Positions 1-6,784 of a stretch of 64,000 bases of DNA are shown here, piece by piece; the first letter of the stretch is position 1; each line of letters begins with the position of its first letter. The DNA comes from Puteibacter caeruleilacunae (GTDB taxonomy: Bacteria > Bacteroidota > Bacteroidia > Bacteroidales > Prolixibacteraceae). The notes under the pieces were generated by a model. It did not search any database. It saw only the letters and a program-made list of their open reading frames with translations, and was not told the origin of the DNA. Location of the stretch: the NCBI GenBank assembly GCA_005217565.1, contig SJCO01000003.1:186001-250000 (forward strand), written 5' to 3'. Position numbers and translations under genes: made by a program.

Positions 1-1
1 A

Positions 2-166
2 AACAGAAAGGGAAAAGTAATCTCTGCTGAAGCACAAGACGCTTCAGCTAATCCCAATATTGTATTGTACGCAAAAGCAGCTGCTCTTAAAACAAGATTC
101 AATGCCGACCCGAATGCTGCGAACAAACAAATGGGAACAATTACCTACACATTTATCCGCCAATAA
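2..166 (+). CDS. TonB-family energy transducer, C-terminal fragment (5' end outside window)
   Basis: An open frame enters from the left edge and stops at TAA 164-166. The 54 visible residues end in GTITYTFIRQ, preceded by an Ala-rich helix and an LKTRFNADPNA stretch. That is the usual end of TonB C-terminal domains in Bacteroidota (helix, then AlkarF-np, then Q-GtItY-F beta strand). The TonB C-terminal domain contacts the TonB box of outer-membrane transporters across the periplasm. Only the last part is visible, so the membrane anchor and any other domains are unknown; another protein sharing this beta-strand end cannot be excluded. Confidence 0.65.
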   Translation, partial: NRKGKVISAEAQDASANPNIVLYAKAAALKTRFNADPNAANKQMGTITYTFIRQ

Positions 167-222
167 GAGGTGCTAACCCTCTATAAATCGCAAAATTAAC
201 ATCCTTTAACTTTTTTTTCAGG

Positions 223-250
223 TTGCTAACACAATCTGACCGTATCTTTG
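223..250 (+). promoter_or_regulatory. Bacteroidota-type promoter (TTG -33, TATCTTTG -7)
   Basis: TTG at 223-225 and TATCTTTG at 243-250 are separated by 17 nt, close to the Bacteroidota sigma-ABfr consensus (TTG, about 17-19 nt, TAnnTTTG). No ORF with a plausible start follows within the next 90 nt, but a strong terminator does, so the promoter appears to drive a short untranslated RNA. Confidence 0.6.
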
Positions 251-256
251 TAGTGT

Positions 257-345
257 AATTTTTTTCATAAGTTTAGGTTTAGTTAGGTTAGTTAGTTTAG
301 TTAGTTTGGGAAAAGGATAGATGCTAGTCTATCCTTTCTTTTTTT
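257..345 (+). ncRNA. Candidate small RNA (~90 nt) between a promoter and a terminator
   Basis: The stretch after the promoter at 223-250 is a run of GTTAG/GTTTAG-like units (about 270-308) followed directly by a perfect 9-bp hairpin and a T tract (312-345). Start sites about 7 nt after the -7 box would give a ~90-nt RNA with a single-stranded A/G/T-rich 5' half and a terminator hairpin. I do not recognise the family. It could also be a constitutive short attenuated leader. Confidence 0.45.
312..345 (+). terminator. Intrinsic terminator of the candidate small RNA
   Basis: AAAGGATAG at 312-320 pairs perfectly with CTATCCTTT at 329-337 across an 8-nt loop, followed by a T-rich tract to about 345. 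Confidence 0.7.
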
Positions 346-829
346 CTACCAATTCAATCATTGCCATATTTCAACACTCAATTTCTCATTTCAGACTTAC
401 TTATTGCAGACTTCAGTCTCCAGGTTTCTTGCTATTATTTTGCTTTTCCAGTCACCCGATTCTAGTTTCCAGGCACAGCCGTTTTCCTGTTTCCGGTTTC
501 CCTTTTTTGTCGATTCTGCCCTTTGGGAGCGGATAATGTCTATAGAAATTGGGGGTAAATCAATATAGATTACCGCCATGCTTCCCCGTAACCGATAAAA
601 ATTTGAGTTCATGGCGGCGGAATAACCATTGAAGAAGGGGTGTAATGAAGAAAATATTCAACATTTCTACTGACATTAGCATCCCTAACGAGCTGCTCTC
701 TACCTTTCAACCTTTCAATCCTTCTACCTTTCTACCCTTCGCTTCGCTTCAAGGTCCTCCCTGACGCTAAAAGCTGATCACCTCTAATTGGGCTATCTAA
801 AACTAGCATAGTAGTCTGGAAATAATCAT
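346..829. other. Gap without a supported gene
   Basis: Pyrimidine-rich, low-complexity DNA with degenerate CTTTCAACC/CTACCTTTC units around 700-745. Short open frames on both strands have no recognisable start signals or family features. I see no RNA gene after the terminator at 345. Confidence 0.5.
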
Positions 830-837
830 TATCTTTG
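830..837 (+). promoter_or_regulatory. -7 box TATCTTTG upstream of guaA
   Basis: A perfect TAnnTTTG box lies 30 nt before the chosen ATG of guaA (868). No TTG sits at the ideal -33 position. Transcription would begin near 844, which excludes the upstream TTG codon at 835 as a start. Confidence 0.55.
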
Positions 838-867
838 CGGCAAATTAAAAATGTAAAACATCCACAC

Positions 868-2397
868 ATGCAGGAGAAAATTCTTATTCTTGATTTTGGT
901 TCTCAGTATACTCAGCTTATCGGTAGACGAGTACGAGAATTAAATGTTTATTGTGAAATTCATCCATACAATCATTATCCAGAGATTGATGAATCGGTTA
1001 AGGGTGTTATCCTTTCGGGTAGTCCTTATTCTGTAAGAGATGAAGACGCTCCACAAATCGACCTAAGCAATATCAAAGGGAAATTACCTCTTCTGGGAGT
1101 TTGTTATGGTGCACAATACATGGCACACCATTTCGGAGGAGAAGTACTTCCTAGTAATACTCGCGAATATGGTAGAGCAAATCTTGCTTTTATTGAGCAA
1201 ACAAATCCATTATTTGAAGGAATAAGTGATAATTCCCAGGTATGGATGTCTCACGGTGATACCATTCAAAGCATTCCTGAGAATTACAATATTATTGCAA
1301 GTACTCACGATGTTAAGTATGCTGCATACAAAGTGGAAGACGAAACCACTTATGCTATTCAATTCCACCCTGAGGTATATCATTCAACTGAAGGAACTAA
1401 ATTACTTCAGAATTTTGTTGTTAACATCTGTGGTTGCCATCAGGAATGGACTCCAGCTTCATTTGTTGAAACAACAGTAAATGAGTTGAAAGAAAAATTA
1501 GGAGACGACAAAGTTGTTCTTGGATTATCAGGAGGTGTTGACTCTACTGTTGCTGGTGTTCTTCTACATAAAGCAATTGGAAAAAACCTTACCTGTATTT
1601 TCGTTGATAACGGATTGCTTCGTAAAGATGAATTTGAGGATGTTCTACACTCATATCAAGATATGGGATTGAATGTAATTGGTGTTAATGCCAAGGACAA
1701 ATTCCTTGATGATCTTGCAGGAGTAACAGAGCCTGAAGCAAAAAGAAAAATTATTGGTCGCGACTTTATCGAAGTATTTGATGAAGAAGCACACAAAATA
1801 CAAGATGTAAAATGGTTGGCACAGGGTACTATTTATCCTGACGTTATCGAATCTGTTTCTGTAAACGGGCCTTCAGCAACCATTAAATCACACCACAACG
1901 TAGGTGGTCTTCCTGAAAAAATGAATCTTAAAATTGTTGAGCCTCTAAACTTACTTTTCAAAGATGAAGTAAGACGTGTTGGTAAAGCAATGGGTATTAA
2001 GCAATCGTTACTTGGAAGACATCCTTTCCCTGGACCAGGATTAGGAATCCGTATCTTAAGTGATATTACTGCAGAGAAAGTAAGAATCCTTCAAGAAGCA
2101 GATGCAATCTTCATTAACGGTCTACGCGAATGGAATCTTTATGATGATGTATGGCAAGCAGGTGTTATGCTACTTCCAGTGCAAAGTGTAGGTGTAATGG
2201 GTGACGAAAGAACATATGAAAATGTTGTTGCTCTTCGTGCTGTTGCTTCAACTGATGGTATGACTGCTGACTGGGTACATCTTCCGTACGAATTCCTTGC
2301 TAAGGTTTCGAATGATATTATCAACAAAGTACGTGGAATTAACCGCGTTGTTTATGATATCAGCTCAAAACCGCCTGCAACAATTGAGTGGGAATAA
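868..2397 (+). CDS. guaA: GMP synthase (glutamine-hydrolysing)
   Basis: Catalyses the last step of GMP synthesis, XMP + ATP + glutamine to GMP, in the cytoplasm. The 509-aa protein has a class I glutamine amidotransferase domain at about residues 1-190 ([12 protein letters not shown] at the start, nucleophile Cys79 in [15 protein letters not shown] with the catalytic His/Glu). It is followed by an ATP pyrophosphatase domain with the P-loop SGGVDS at 221-226 and the GMP synthase dimerisation domain ending in PPATIEWE. Length is normal for the family. An upstream in-frame TTG at 835 would add 11 residues but overlaps the -7 promoter box, so ATG 868 is chosen. Monocistronic between its promoter and the terminator at 2419-2452. 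Confidence 0.97.
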   Translation: MQEKILILDFGSQYTQLIGRRVRELNVYCEIHPYNHYPEIDESVKGVILSGSPYSVRDEDAPQIDLSNIKGKLPLLGVCYGAQYMAHHFGGEVLPSNTREYGRANLAFIEQTNPLFEGISDNSQVWMSHGDTIQSIPENYNIIASTHDVKYAAYKVEDETTYAIQFHPEVYHSTEGTKLLQNFVVNICGCHQEWTPASFVETTVNELKEKLGDDKVVLGLSGGVDSTVAGVLLHKAIGKNLTCIFVDNGLLRKDEFEDVLHSYQDMGLNVIGVNAKDKFLDDLAGVTEPEAKRKIIGRDFIEVFDEEAHKIQDVKWLAQGTIYPDVIESVSVNGPSATIKSHHNVGGLPEKMNLKIVEPLNLLFKDEVRRVGKAMGIKQSLLGRHPFPGPGLGIRILSDITAEKVRILQEADAIFINGLREWNLYDDVWQAGVMLLPVQSVGVMGDERTYENVVALRAVASTDGMTADWVHLPYEFLAKVSNDIINKVRGINRVVYDISSKPPATIEWE

Positions 2398-2418
2398 CAA
2401 CAAACAATATTACTTTAC

Positions 2419-2452
2419 AAAATGCCTGATTTCTTGTCAGGCATTTTTTTTT
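2419..2452 (+). terminator. guaA: Intrinsic terminator after guaA
   Basis: An 11-nt arm containing AATGCCTGA pairs with TCAGGCATT across a 7-nt loop and runs into a T tract. Confidence 0.85.
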
Positions 2453-2518
2453 CGAAACAATCCAACCTCTGTATTCGTTATTTTAATGGTCAACAGGGGC
2501 AAACAAGCCTGATTATAC

Positions 2519-2526
2519 TATCTTTG
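2519..2526 (+). promoter_or_regulatory. -7 box TATCTTTG upstream of the S41 protease
   Basis: A perfect TAnnTTTG box lies 20 nt before the ATG at 2547, giving a very short leader. No clear TTG at -33. Confidence 0.5.
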
Positions 2527-2546
2527 TGTTATAAAGAGTTTACGGT

Positions 2547-4169
2547 ATGAGGAAAATAAATGCAATAAATCGATTCGGAATAGGTCTTATAATAGCATGC
2601 TCAATGCTATTTATGTCAAAGGCACATGCACAAAACAATGTTAATGCTCAAGCTATAAAATTTAGCCGCATGCTGCGTCTGGTAGAGAACTTCTACGTCG
2701 ACACAGTAAACATTGAAAAAGCTACAGAAAATGCTATTGTTAGCATGCTGGCAAAGCTTGATCCTCATTCCATGTATATTTCCAGAGACGAGGTTCAAAA
2801 AATGAACGAACCATTAAAAGGAAGCTTCGAAGGTATCGGTATCTCTTTTAATATTCTGAATGATACATTACTTGTTGTTGCTACAATTCCAGGAGGTCCT
2901 TCTGAAAAGGTAGGTCTTAGAGCAGGTGACCGTATCATGGAAGTTGATGATAAACCTATTGCCGGCATTGGCTTAAAAAACTCTGATGTATTTGATATGC
3001 TCAGGGGAAAGAAGGGCACAAAGGTTAATCTTCAAATCAAAAGGAAAAGTCAAACCGACCTGATCGACTTCACGATCATACGTGATAAGATACCGATCCA
3101 TAGTTTGGATGCATCTTATATGATTAACAAAGAAACAGGCTATATAAAAATCAATAGATTCTCGAGCACCACTACCGACGAGTTTCTTAAAGCTATGGCA
3201 GAACTCAAGGAAGAAAAGATGAAGAATCTTATTCTTGACCTTCGTGGCAATGGAGGTGGACTTCTTAAGGCTGCTTTTGAATTGGCTGATCAGTTTATCG
3301 GTGAAGATAAAATGATTGTTTATACCAAAGGAACTCATAGCTCAAGAAAAGAATATAAGGCATCAGCATATGGTGAATTTGAAGATGGTAAGCTTGTAGT
3401 ATTGATTAATGAAGGATCGGCATCGGCAAGTGAAATTGTATCAGGTGCAATTCAAGACTGGGATAGAGGAGTTATTGTTGGTAGACGATCGTTTGGAAAA
3501 GGATTGGTACAACAACCTTTCCCTCTTTCAGATGGTTCAGTAGTTCGATTAACTACAGCACATTACTATACCCCATCAGGAAGATGTATACAAAAACCAT
3601 ATGAAGATGGTGTTGACGCTTATCGTCGCGATTACTTTAGCAGACTTGAAAGTGGTGAGCTTTTCAATAAAGATAGCATTCATTTTGCTGACTCATTAAA
3701 GTATACCACATTAACAAATAAGCGAATTGTATATGGAGGAGGAGGTATTATGCCTGATATCTTCGTACCAATCGATACAAGTGCCAATTACACCTACTTC
3801 AATACTCTTATCAGAAAGAATGTGATGTATCCATTCGTATTAACCTATATTGATAATCACAGGGAAGATCTTCAACAGAAATTTGCTTCATTTGAAAAGT
3901 TTAATAAAAACTTTGAAGTAAGTGAAGAAATGATCAATCAGCTGGTTTCTGAAGGTGAAGAGGAAGGTATTGAAAAAGATGAAGAAGGCTTAAAAACCAC
4001 TCTACCAAATATCACAAATCAAATAAAAGCATTGATTGCAAGAGATCTGTGGACGCAGAGTCATTATTACCAAGTTCTCAATGATGACGATGATGCTATT
4101 GAAAAAGCCTTGGAGATTTTCAAGCAAGATCTCAAATATTCACATGTCTTAACAGAGTCTCCTCAGTAA
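2547..4169 (+). CDS. S41-family C-terminal processing protease (CtpA/Prc-like)
   Basis: A periplasmic serine protease that cleaves C-terminal tails of envelope proteins. The 540-aa protein starts with a Sec signal peptide (basic start, hydrophobic core, SKAHAQ at about 24-29). A PDZ domain follows at about 95-170 (GIGISF, then PGGPSEKVGLRAGD), then the S41 catalytic core. The catalytic Ser/Lys pair can be placed: Ser293 in GSASASEIVSGA and Lys318 in RRSFGKG, 25 residues apart as in E. coli Prc. The C-terminal ~150 residues form the extension common in Bacteroidota carboxy-terminal proteases. It is the first gene of a run with the serine acetyltransferase (18-nt gap). Substrates cannot be told from sequence. 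Confidence 0.93.
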   Translation: MRKINAINRFGIGLIIACSMLFMSKAHAQNNVNAQAIKFSRMLRLVENFYVDTVNIEKATENAIVSMLAKLDPHSMYISRDEVQKMNEPLKGSFEGIGISFNILNDTLLVVATIPGGPSEKVGLRAGDRIMEVDDKPIAGIGLKNSDVFDMLRGKKGTKVNLQIKRKSQTDLIDFTIIRDKIPIHSLDASYMINKETGYIKINRFSSTTTDEFLKAMAELKEEKMKNLILDLRGNGGGLLKAAFELADQFIGEDKMIVYTKGTHSSRKEYKASAYGEFEDGKLVVLINEGSASASEIVSGAIQDWDRGVIVGRRSFGKGLVQQPFPLSDGSVVRLTTAHYYTPSGRCIQKPYEDGVDAYRRDYFSRLESGELFNKDSIHFADSLKYTTLTNKRIVYGGGGIMPDIFVPIDTSANYTYFNTLIRKNVMYPFVLTYIDNHREDLQQKFASFEKFNKNFEVSEEMINQLVSEGEEEGIEKDEEGLKTTLPNITNQIKALIARDLWTQSHYYQVLNDDDDAIEKALEIFKQDLKYSHVLTESPQ

Positions 4170-4187
4170 CAGCTAAATATATTATCG

Positions 4188-5102
4188 ATGAAGAATTACG
4201 TCTTCAAAGACACCATTAGTCTGCTTTCAAGTGAAGAATCTTTTGATAAAGTTTGTCATAAACATGTTGAAGGCGAACCAATGCCATCAATTGAACAACT
4301 TGAGAGCATTGTTGCAAAACTCCGGGAAATACTATTTCCTGGTTATTTTGGTAACACTAAGCTTGAAAAAGCGAAGATTACTTATTACATGGGAGTATAT
4401 GTCAATGAAATTTTCGACATGCTCTCAGAGCAAATATTAGCAGGTTTATGCTTTGCATGCGATAGAGCTCCGCATAGAACAATAGAGAAGCACAAAGAAA
4501 AGGCCAGCGACCTAGCTGAAAAGTTTATTCTTCGTTTGCCTGCCTTACGAGATCTTCTCATCTCTGACGTAGAGGCAGCATATGTAGGTGATCCTGCTGC
4601 ATTGAGCCACGGTGAAGTAATATTCTGTTATCCTGCTATTCGTGCTATCTCAAGTTACCGTATAGCACATGAGCTTTTAGAATTGGGCGTTCCTTTAATT
4701 CCAAGAATTATTTCTGAGATGGCTCATTCTGAAACAGGAATAGACATACATCCAAAAGCACAAATAGGAAAAGCATTCACCATCGACCATGGTACTGGTG
4801 TAGTTATTGGATCAACATCAATTATTGGGGATAATGTAAAACTTTATCAAGGGGTAACCTTAGGAGCGAAAAGCTTCCCTATTGATGAAAATGGGAATCC
4901 AATTAAGGGTATACCCCGTCATCCTATTGTAGAAGACAATGTAGTGATTTATGCACAAGCTACGATACTTGGTCGAATTACTATCGGCTCAGGATCAGTT
5001 ATTGGAGGTAACGTTTGGGTAACGAACAATCTTCCTCCAAACTCAAAAATAGTACAAAATAAAGCAAGAGAAGTTAATTATACAGATGGAGGAGGTATTT
5101 AA
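4188..5102 (+). CDS. cysE: Serine O-acetyltransferase (EpsC/SatA type)
   Basis: Makes O-acetylserine from serine and acetyl-CoA, the first committed step of cysteine synthesis. The 304-aa protein has an alpha-helical N-terminal domain (1-170) and a left-handed parallel beta-helix C-terminal domain with hexapeptide repeats (IDIHPKAQIGKAF, then IGSTSIIGDNVKLYQGVTLGA). The conserved catalytic segment with DHGTGVVIG is present. Length fits the longer EpsC-like type found in Bacteroidota rather than the shorter enterobacterial CysE. It follows the S41 protease by 18 nt, suggesting cotranscription. A terminator-like hairpin overlaps its stop codon (5091-5118). Confidence 0.92.
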   Translation: MKNYVFKDTISLLSSEESFDKVCHKHVEGEPMPSIEQLESIVAKLREILFPGYFGNTKLEKAKITYYMGVYVNEIFDMLSEQILAGLCFACDRAPHRTIEKHKEKASDLAEKFILRLPALRDLLISDVEAAYVGDPAALSHGEVIFCYPAIRAISSYRIAHELLELGVPLIPRIISEMAHSETGIDIHPKAQIGKAFTIDHGTGVVIGSTSIIGDNVKLYQGVTLGAKSFPIDENGNPIKGIPRHPIVEDNVVIYAQATILGRITIGSGSVIGGNVWVTNNLPPNSKIVQNKAREVNYTDGGGI

Positions 5103-5118
5103 TTACCTCCTTCTTTTT
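5091..5118 (+). terminator. Terminator-like hairpin overlapping the cysE stop codon
   Basis: GGAGGTA (5091-5097) pairs with TACCTCC (5104-5110) across a 6-nt loop containing the TAA stop (5100-5102), followed by TTCTTTTT. The left arm encodes the last Gly residues of the acetyltransferase. The next gene starts only 15 nt after the T tract, so this may be a partial terminator controlling read-through. The right arm TACCTCC has no Shine-Dalgarno character on the plus strand. Confidence 0.6.
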
Positions 5119-5132
5119 AGCACAAAAATACA

Positions 5133-6275
5133 GTGGAAAAATTCAATCTATTAGCAAAAACATTTGCTGGACTGGAAGAGGTGTTGGCAAAAGAGTTAAA
5201 AGGTATTGGTGCAGAAAACATCAAAATCGAAAAAAGAGCAGTATCCTATAAAGGAGATCTAAGAGTATTGTATCGATCGAATTTTGAATTGCGCACAGCT
5301 CTGAAGGTATTAAAGTCTATTGATTCATTTCATCTAAAAAATCAGCATGATTTGTACAATGGAATCAAACGCATTCAATGGGACAAATACTTTACCAATA
5401 AGCAAACCTTTTCGGTAAGTAGTACTGCATTCAGTGATCTTTTTAGAAATTCTATGTTTGTATCACTAAAATCGAAAGATGCAATTGTAGATTATTTCAG
5501 ATCAAAGACTGGTAGTAGACCGTCGGTAAGTACAGCAAATCCTGACATCATTATTCACGTTCACATTTCTGGACCTAAATGTTATGTATCACTCGATAGT
5601 TCGGGAGAATCTCTTCATAAGAGAGGTTATAGAACTGCACAAAATGAAGCGCCTTTGAACGAAACGATGGCTGCAGGTTTAATCTTACTGAGTGGTTGGG
5701 ATCCTAAGACTCCTTTTATTGATCCGATGTGTGGGTCTGGTACATTTCCTATAGAAGCTGCGTTAATAGCCAGAAACATTCCACCTGGTATGTTCAGAGA
5801 GTCATTCGCATTTGAAAAGTGGACTGACTTTGATGCTGATCTATGGGAAGAAATATTCGAATCGGATTATGAAAACGATTTAGAACCTCAAATATTTGGC
5901 TCTGATATTCTTTCCAGAAACATAGATATTGCAAAAGGAAATGCTAAGAATGCATTTATTTCAAAATGGATTAACTTTTCGCAAAAAGATTTTAAGGAAT
6001 TACAACCTCCAACATCTGATCACGGAATGTTAATAATGAATCCTCCTTACGGAGAGCGTTTAAAGCCATTATTTTTAAATCAGCTATATGAAGCTATTGG
6101 TGAACGATTAAAACATCGCTTTAACAACAACGTTGCATGGATTTTAGGCTATTCTAAAGAACATTTTAATAAGATCGGCTTAAGACCTAGTCGTAAGATA
6201 CACTTATATAATGGTTCTTTACCTTGTCAGTTCCGTCAATATGAACTGTATAGTGGCTCAAAAAAATTAAAGTAA
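5133..6275 (+). CDS. THUMP-domain class I RNA methyltransferase (RlmL/YpsC-like)
   Basis: Predicted SAM-dependent guanine-N2 methyltransferase acting on rRNA. Residues ~1-160 carry a ferredoxin-like/THUMP RNA-binding region, and the second half is a Rossmann methyltransferase with DPMCGSGTFPIEAAL (SAM-binding motif I) and the N2-methyltransferase catalytic motif MNPPYGERL. The 380-aa length matches single-domain YpsC-like proteins, not the fused 700-aa RlmL/RlmK. The only start upstream of the conserved region is GTG at 5133 (EKFNLLAK follows), 30 nt after the acetyltransferase stop. The exact modified nucleotide is not decidable from sequence. Confidence 0.9.
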   Translation: MEKFNLLAKTFAGLEEVLAKELKGIGAENIKIEKRAVSYKGDLRVLYRSNFELRTALKVLKSIDSFHLKNQHDLYNGIKRIQWDKYFTNKQTFSVSSTAFSDLFRNSMFVSLKSKDAIVDYFRSKTGSRPSVSTANPDIIIHVHISGPKCYVSLDSSGESLHKRGYRTAQNEAPLNETMAAGLILLSGWDPKTPFIDPMCGSGTFPIEAALIARNIPPGMFRESFAFEKWTDFDADLWEEIFESDYENDLEPQIFGSDILSRNIDIAKGNAKNAFISKWINFSQKDFKELQPPTSDHGMLIMNPPYGERLKPLFLNQLYEAIGERLKHRFNNNVAWILGYSKEHFNKIGLRPSRKIHLYNGSLPCQFRQYELYSGSKKLK

Positions 6276-6484
6276 ATACCTATTTTAGAATAACAACATT
6301 AAATTAAATCATATTCAACCCCATCCTCTTTTTATATTTGAATCCCTTAGGACCAACTATTTAAAGAACGTTTTTGAAGAAGAAGAATTACGTTAAGAAT
6401 GATAATTCATCCATACTAATTCAAACATAATAATCAAACAGATTATTGAATAAAATCTAAATAATGATTTCTATACAGGCTATA
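6276..6484. other. Gap between convergent genes, nothing seen
   Basis: AT-rich sequence between the methyltransferase stop and the stop of the minus-strand peptide gene. I see no strong hairpin terminator and no small ORF with a start signal here. Confidence 0.4.
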
Positions 6485-6640
6485 CTACTTGGTAAAATCT
6501 TCTTCCATCCAGCTGTGAGCATCAGAATCGATATGACCTTCGTTATCGCGACCACCACCTTTTACGTTATTCAATTCAGCTACAGTTAATACTTCGAATT
6601 TTACACTGTTGTTCTCTTTGTTAGCAAATAAAGTTTTCAT
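6485..6640 (-). CDS. 51-aa peptide precursor with double-glycine (GG) leader
   Basis: Small ORF read on the minus strand from ATG at 6640 to TAG at 6485. The leader ends LTVAELNNVKGG. Counting back from the second Gly (-1) gives Gly -2, Val -4, Leu -7, Glu -8 and Leu -12, the canonical consensus of double-glycine leaders cut by C39-peptidase ABC exporters. Predicted cleavage after Gly29 would release a 22-aa acidic core (GRDNEGHIDSDAHSWMEEDF plus TK) with no Cys. The core contains no obvious modification site. No C39 transporter or maturase is in the window. It is divergent from the TPR-CHAT gene, with a 37-nt shared element between them. The mature role (bacteriocin, signal or other) is not known. 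Confidence 0.75.
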   Translation of the reverse strand: MKTLFANKENNSVKFEVLTVAELNNVKGGGRDNEGHIDSDAHSWMEEDFTK

Positions 6641-6692
6641 ACCTTTAGTCTTTAAAATTAGTGATTAAATTTTCTTAATTATCCCTTACACC
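6641..6692 (-). repeat. Leader sequence of the GG-peptide gene, repeated in decayed form at 9770-9975
   Basis: On the minus strand the 52 nt directly before the ATG read GGTGTAAGGGATAATTAAG, then an AT-rich segment with TTTAATCAC, ACTAATTTTAAAGACTAAA and GGT. Parts of this block recur three times on the plus strand downstream of the CHAT gene. It is therefore a duplicated 5' leader rather than random AT-rich DNA. Confidence 0.6.
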
Positions 6693-6725
6693 TATTAGTT
6701 CTGATATCGGGAAAAAGGTGACCCC
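6689..6725 (-). promoter_or_regulatory. Candidate ECF-sigma promoter or operator, copy 1 (GGGTCACCTTTT...TAATAGGTG)
   Basis: On the minus strand it reads GGGTCACCTTTT, an 8-9-nt variable stretch, then GAACTAATAGGTG, ending 49 nt before the GG-peptide ATG. A second copy with the same length and spacing lies at 11801-11837 (27 of 37 positions identical, no gaps). Two conserved blocks at fixed spacing look like -35/-10 elements of an alternative sigma factor; the ECF factor at 12289-12876 is the obvious candidate (inference). No TAnnTTTG box is present here. Confidence 0.45.
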
Positions 6726-6784
6726 AAAAAAAATAAAAAAAATCACATTTTCTCGTATCTCACTGATAGTCAACAAGAATAAAA

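Noticed and set aside
321-612. Short frames on both strands before guaA
   Set aside because: Low-complexity pyrimidine-rich DNA; the plus frame starts inside the terminator loop.
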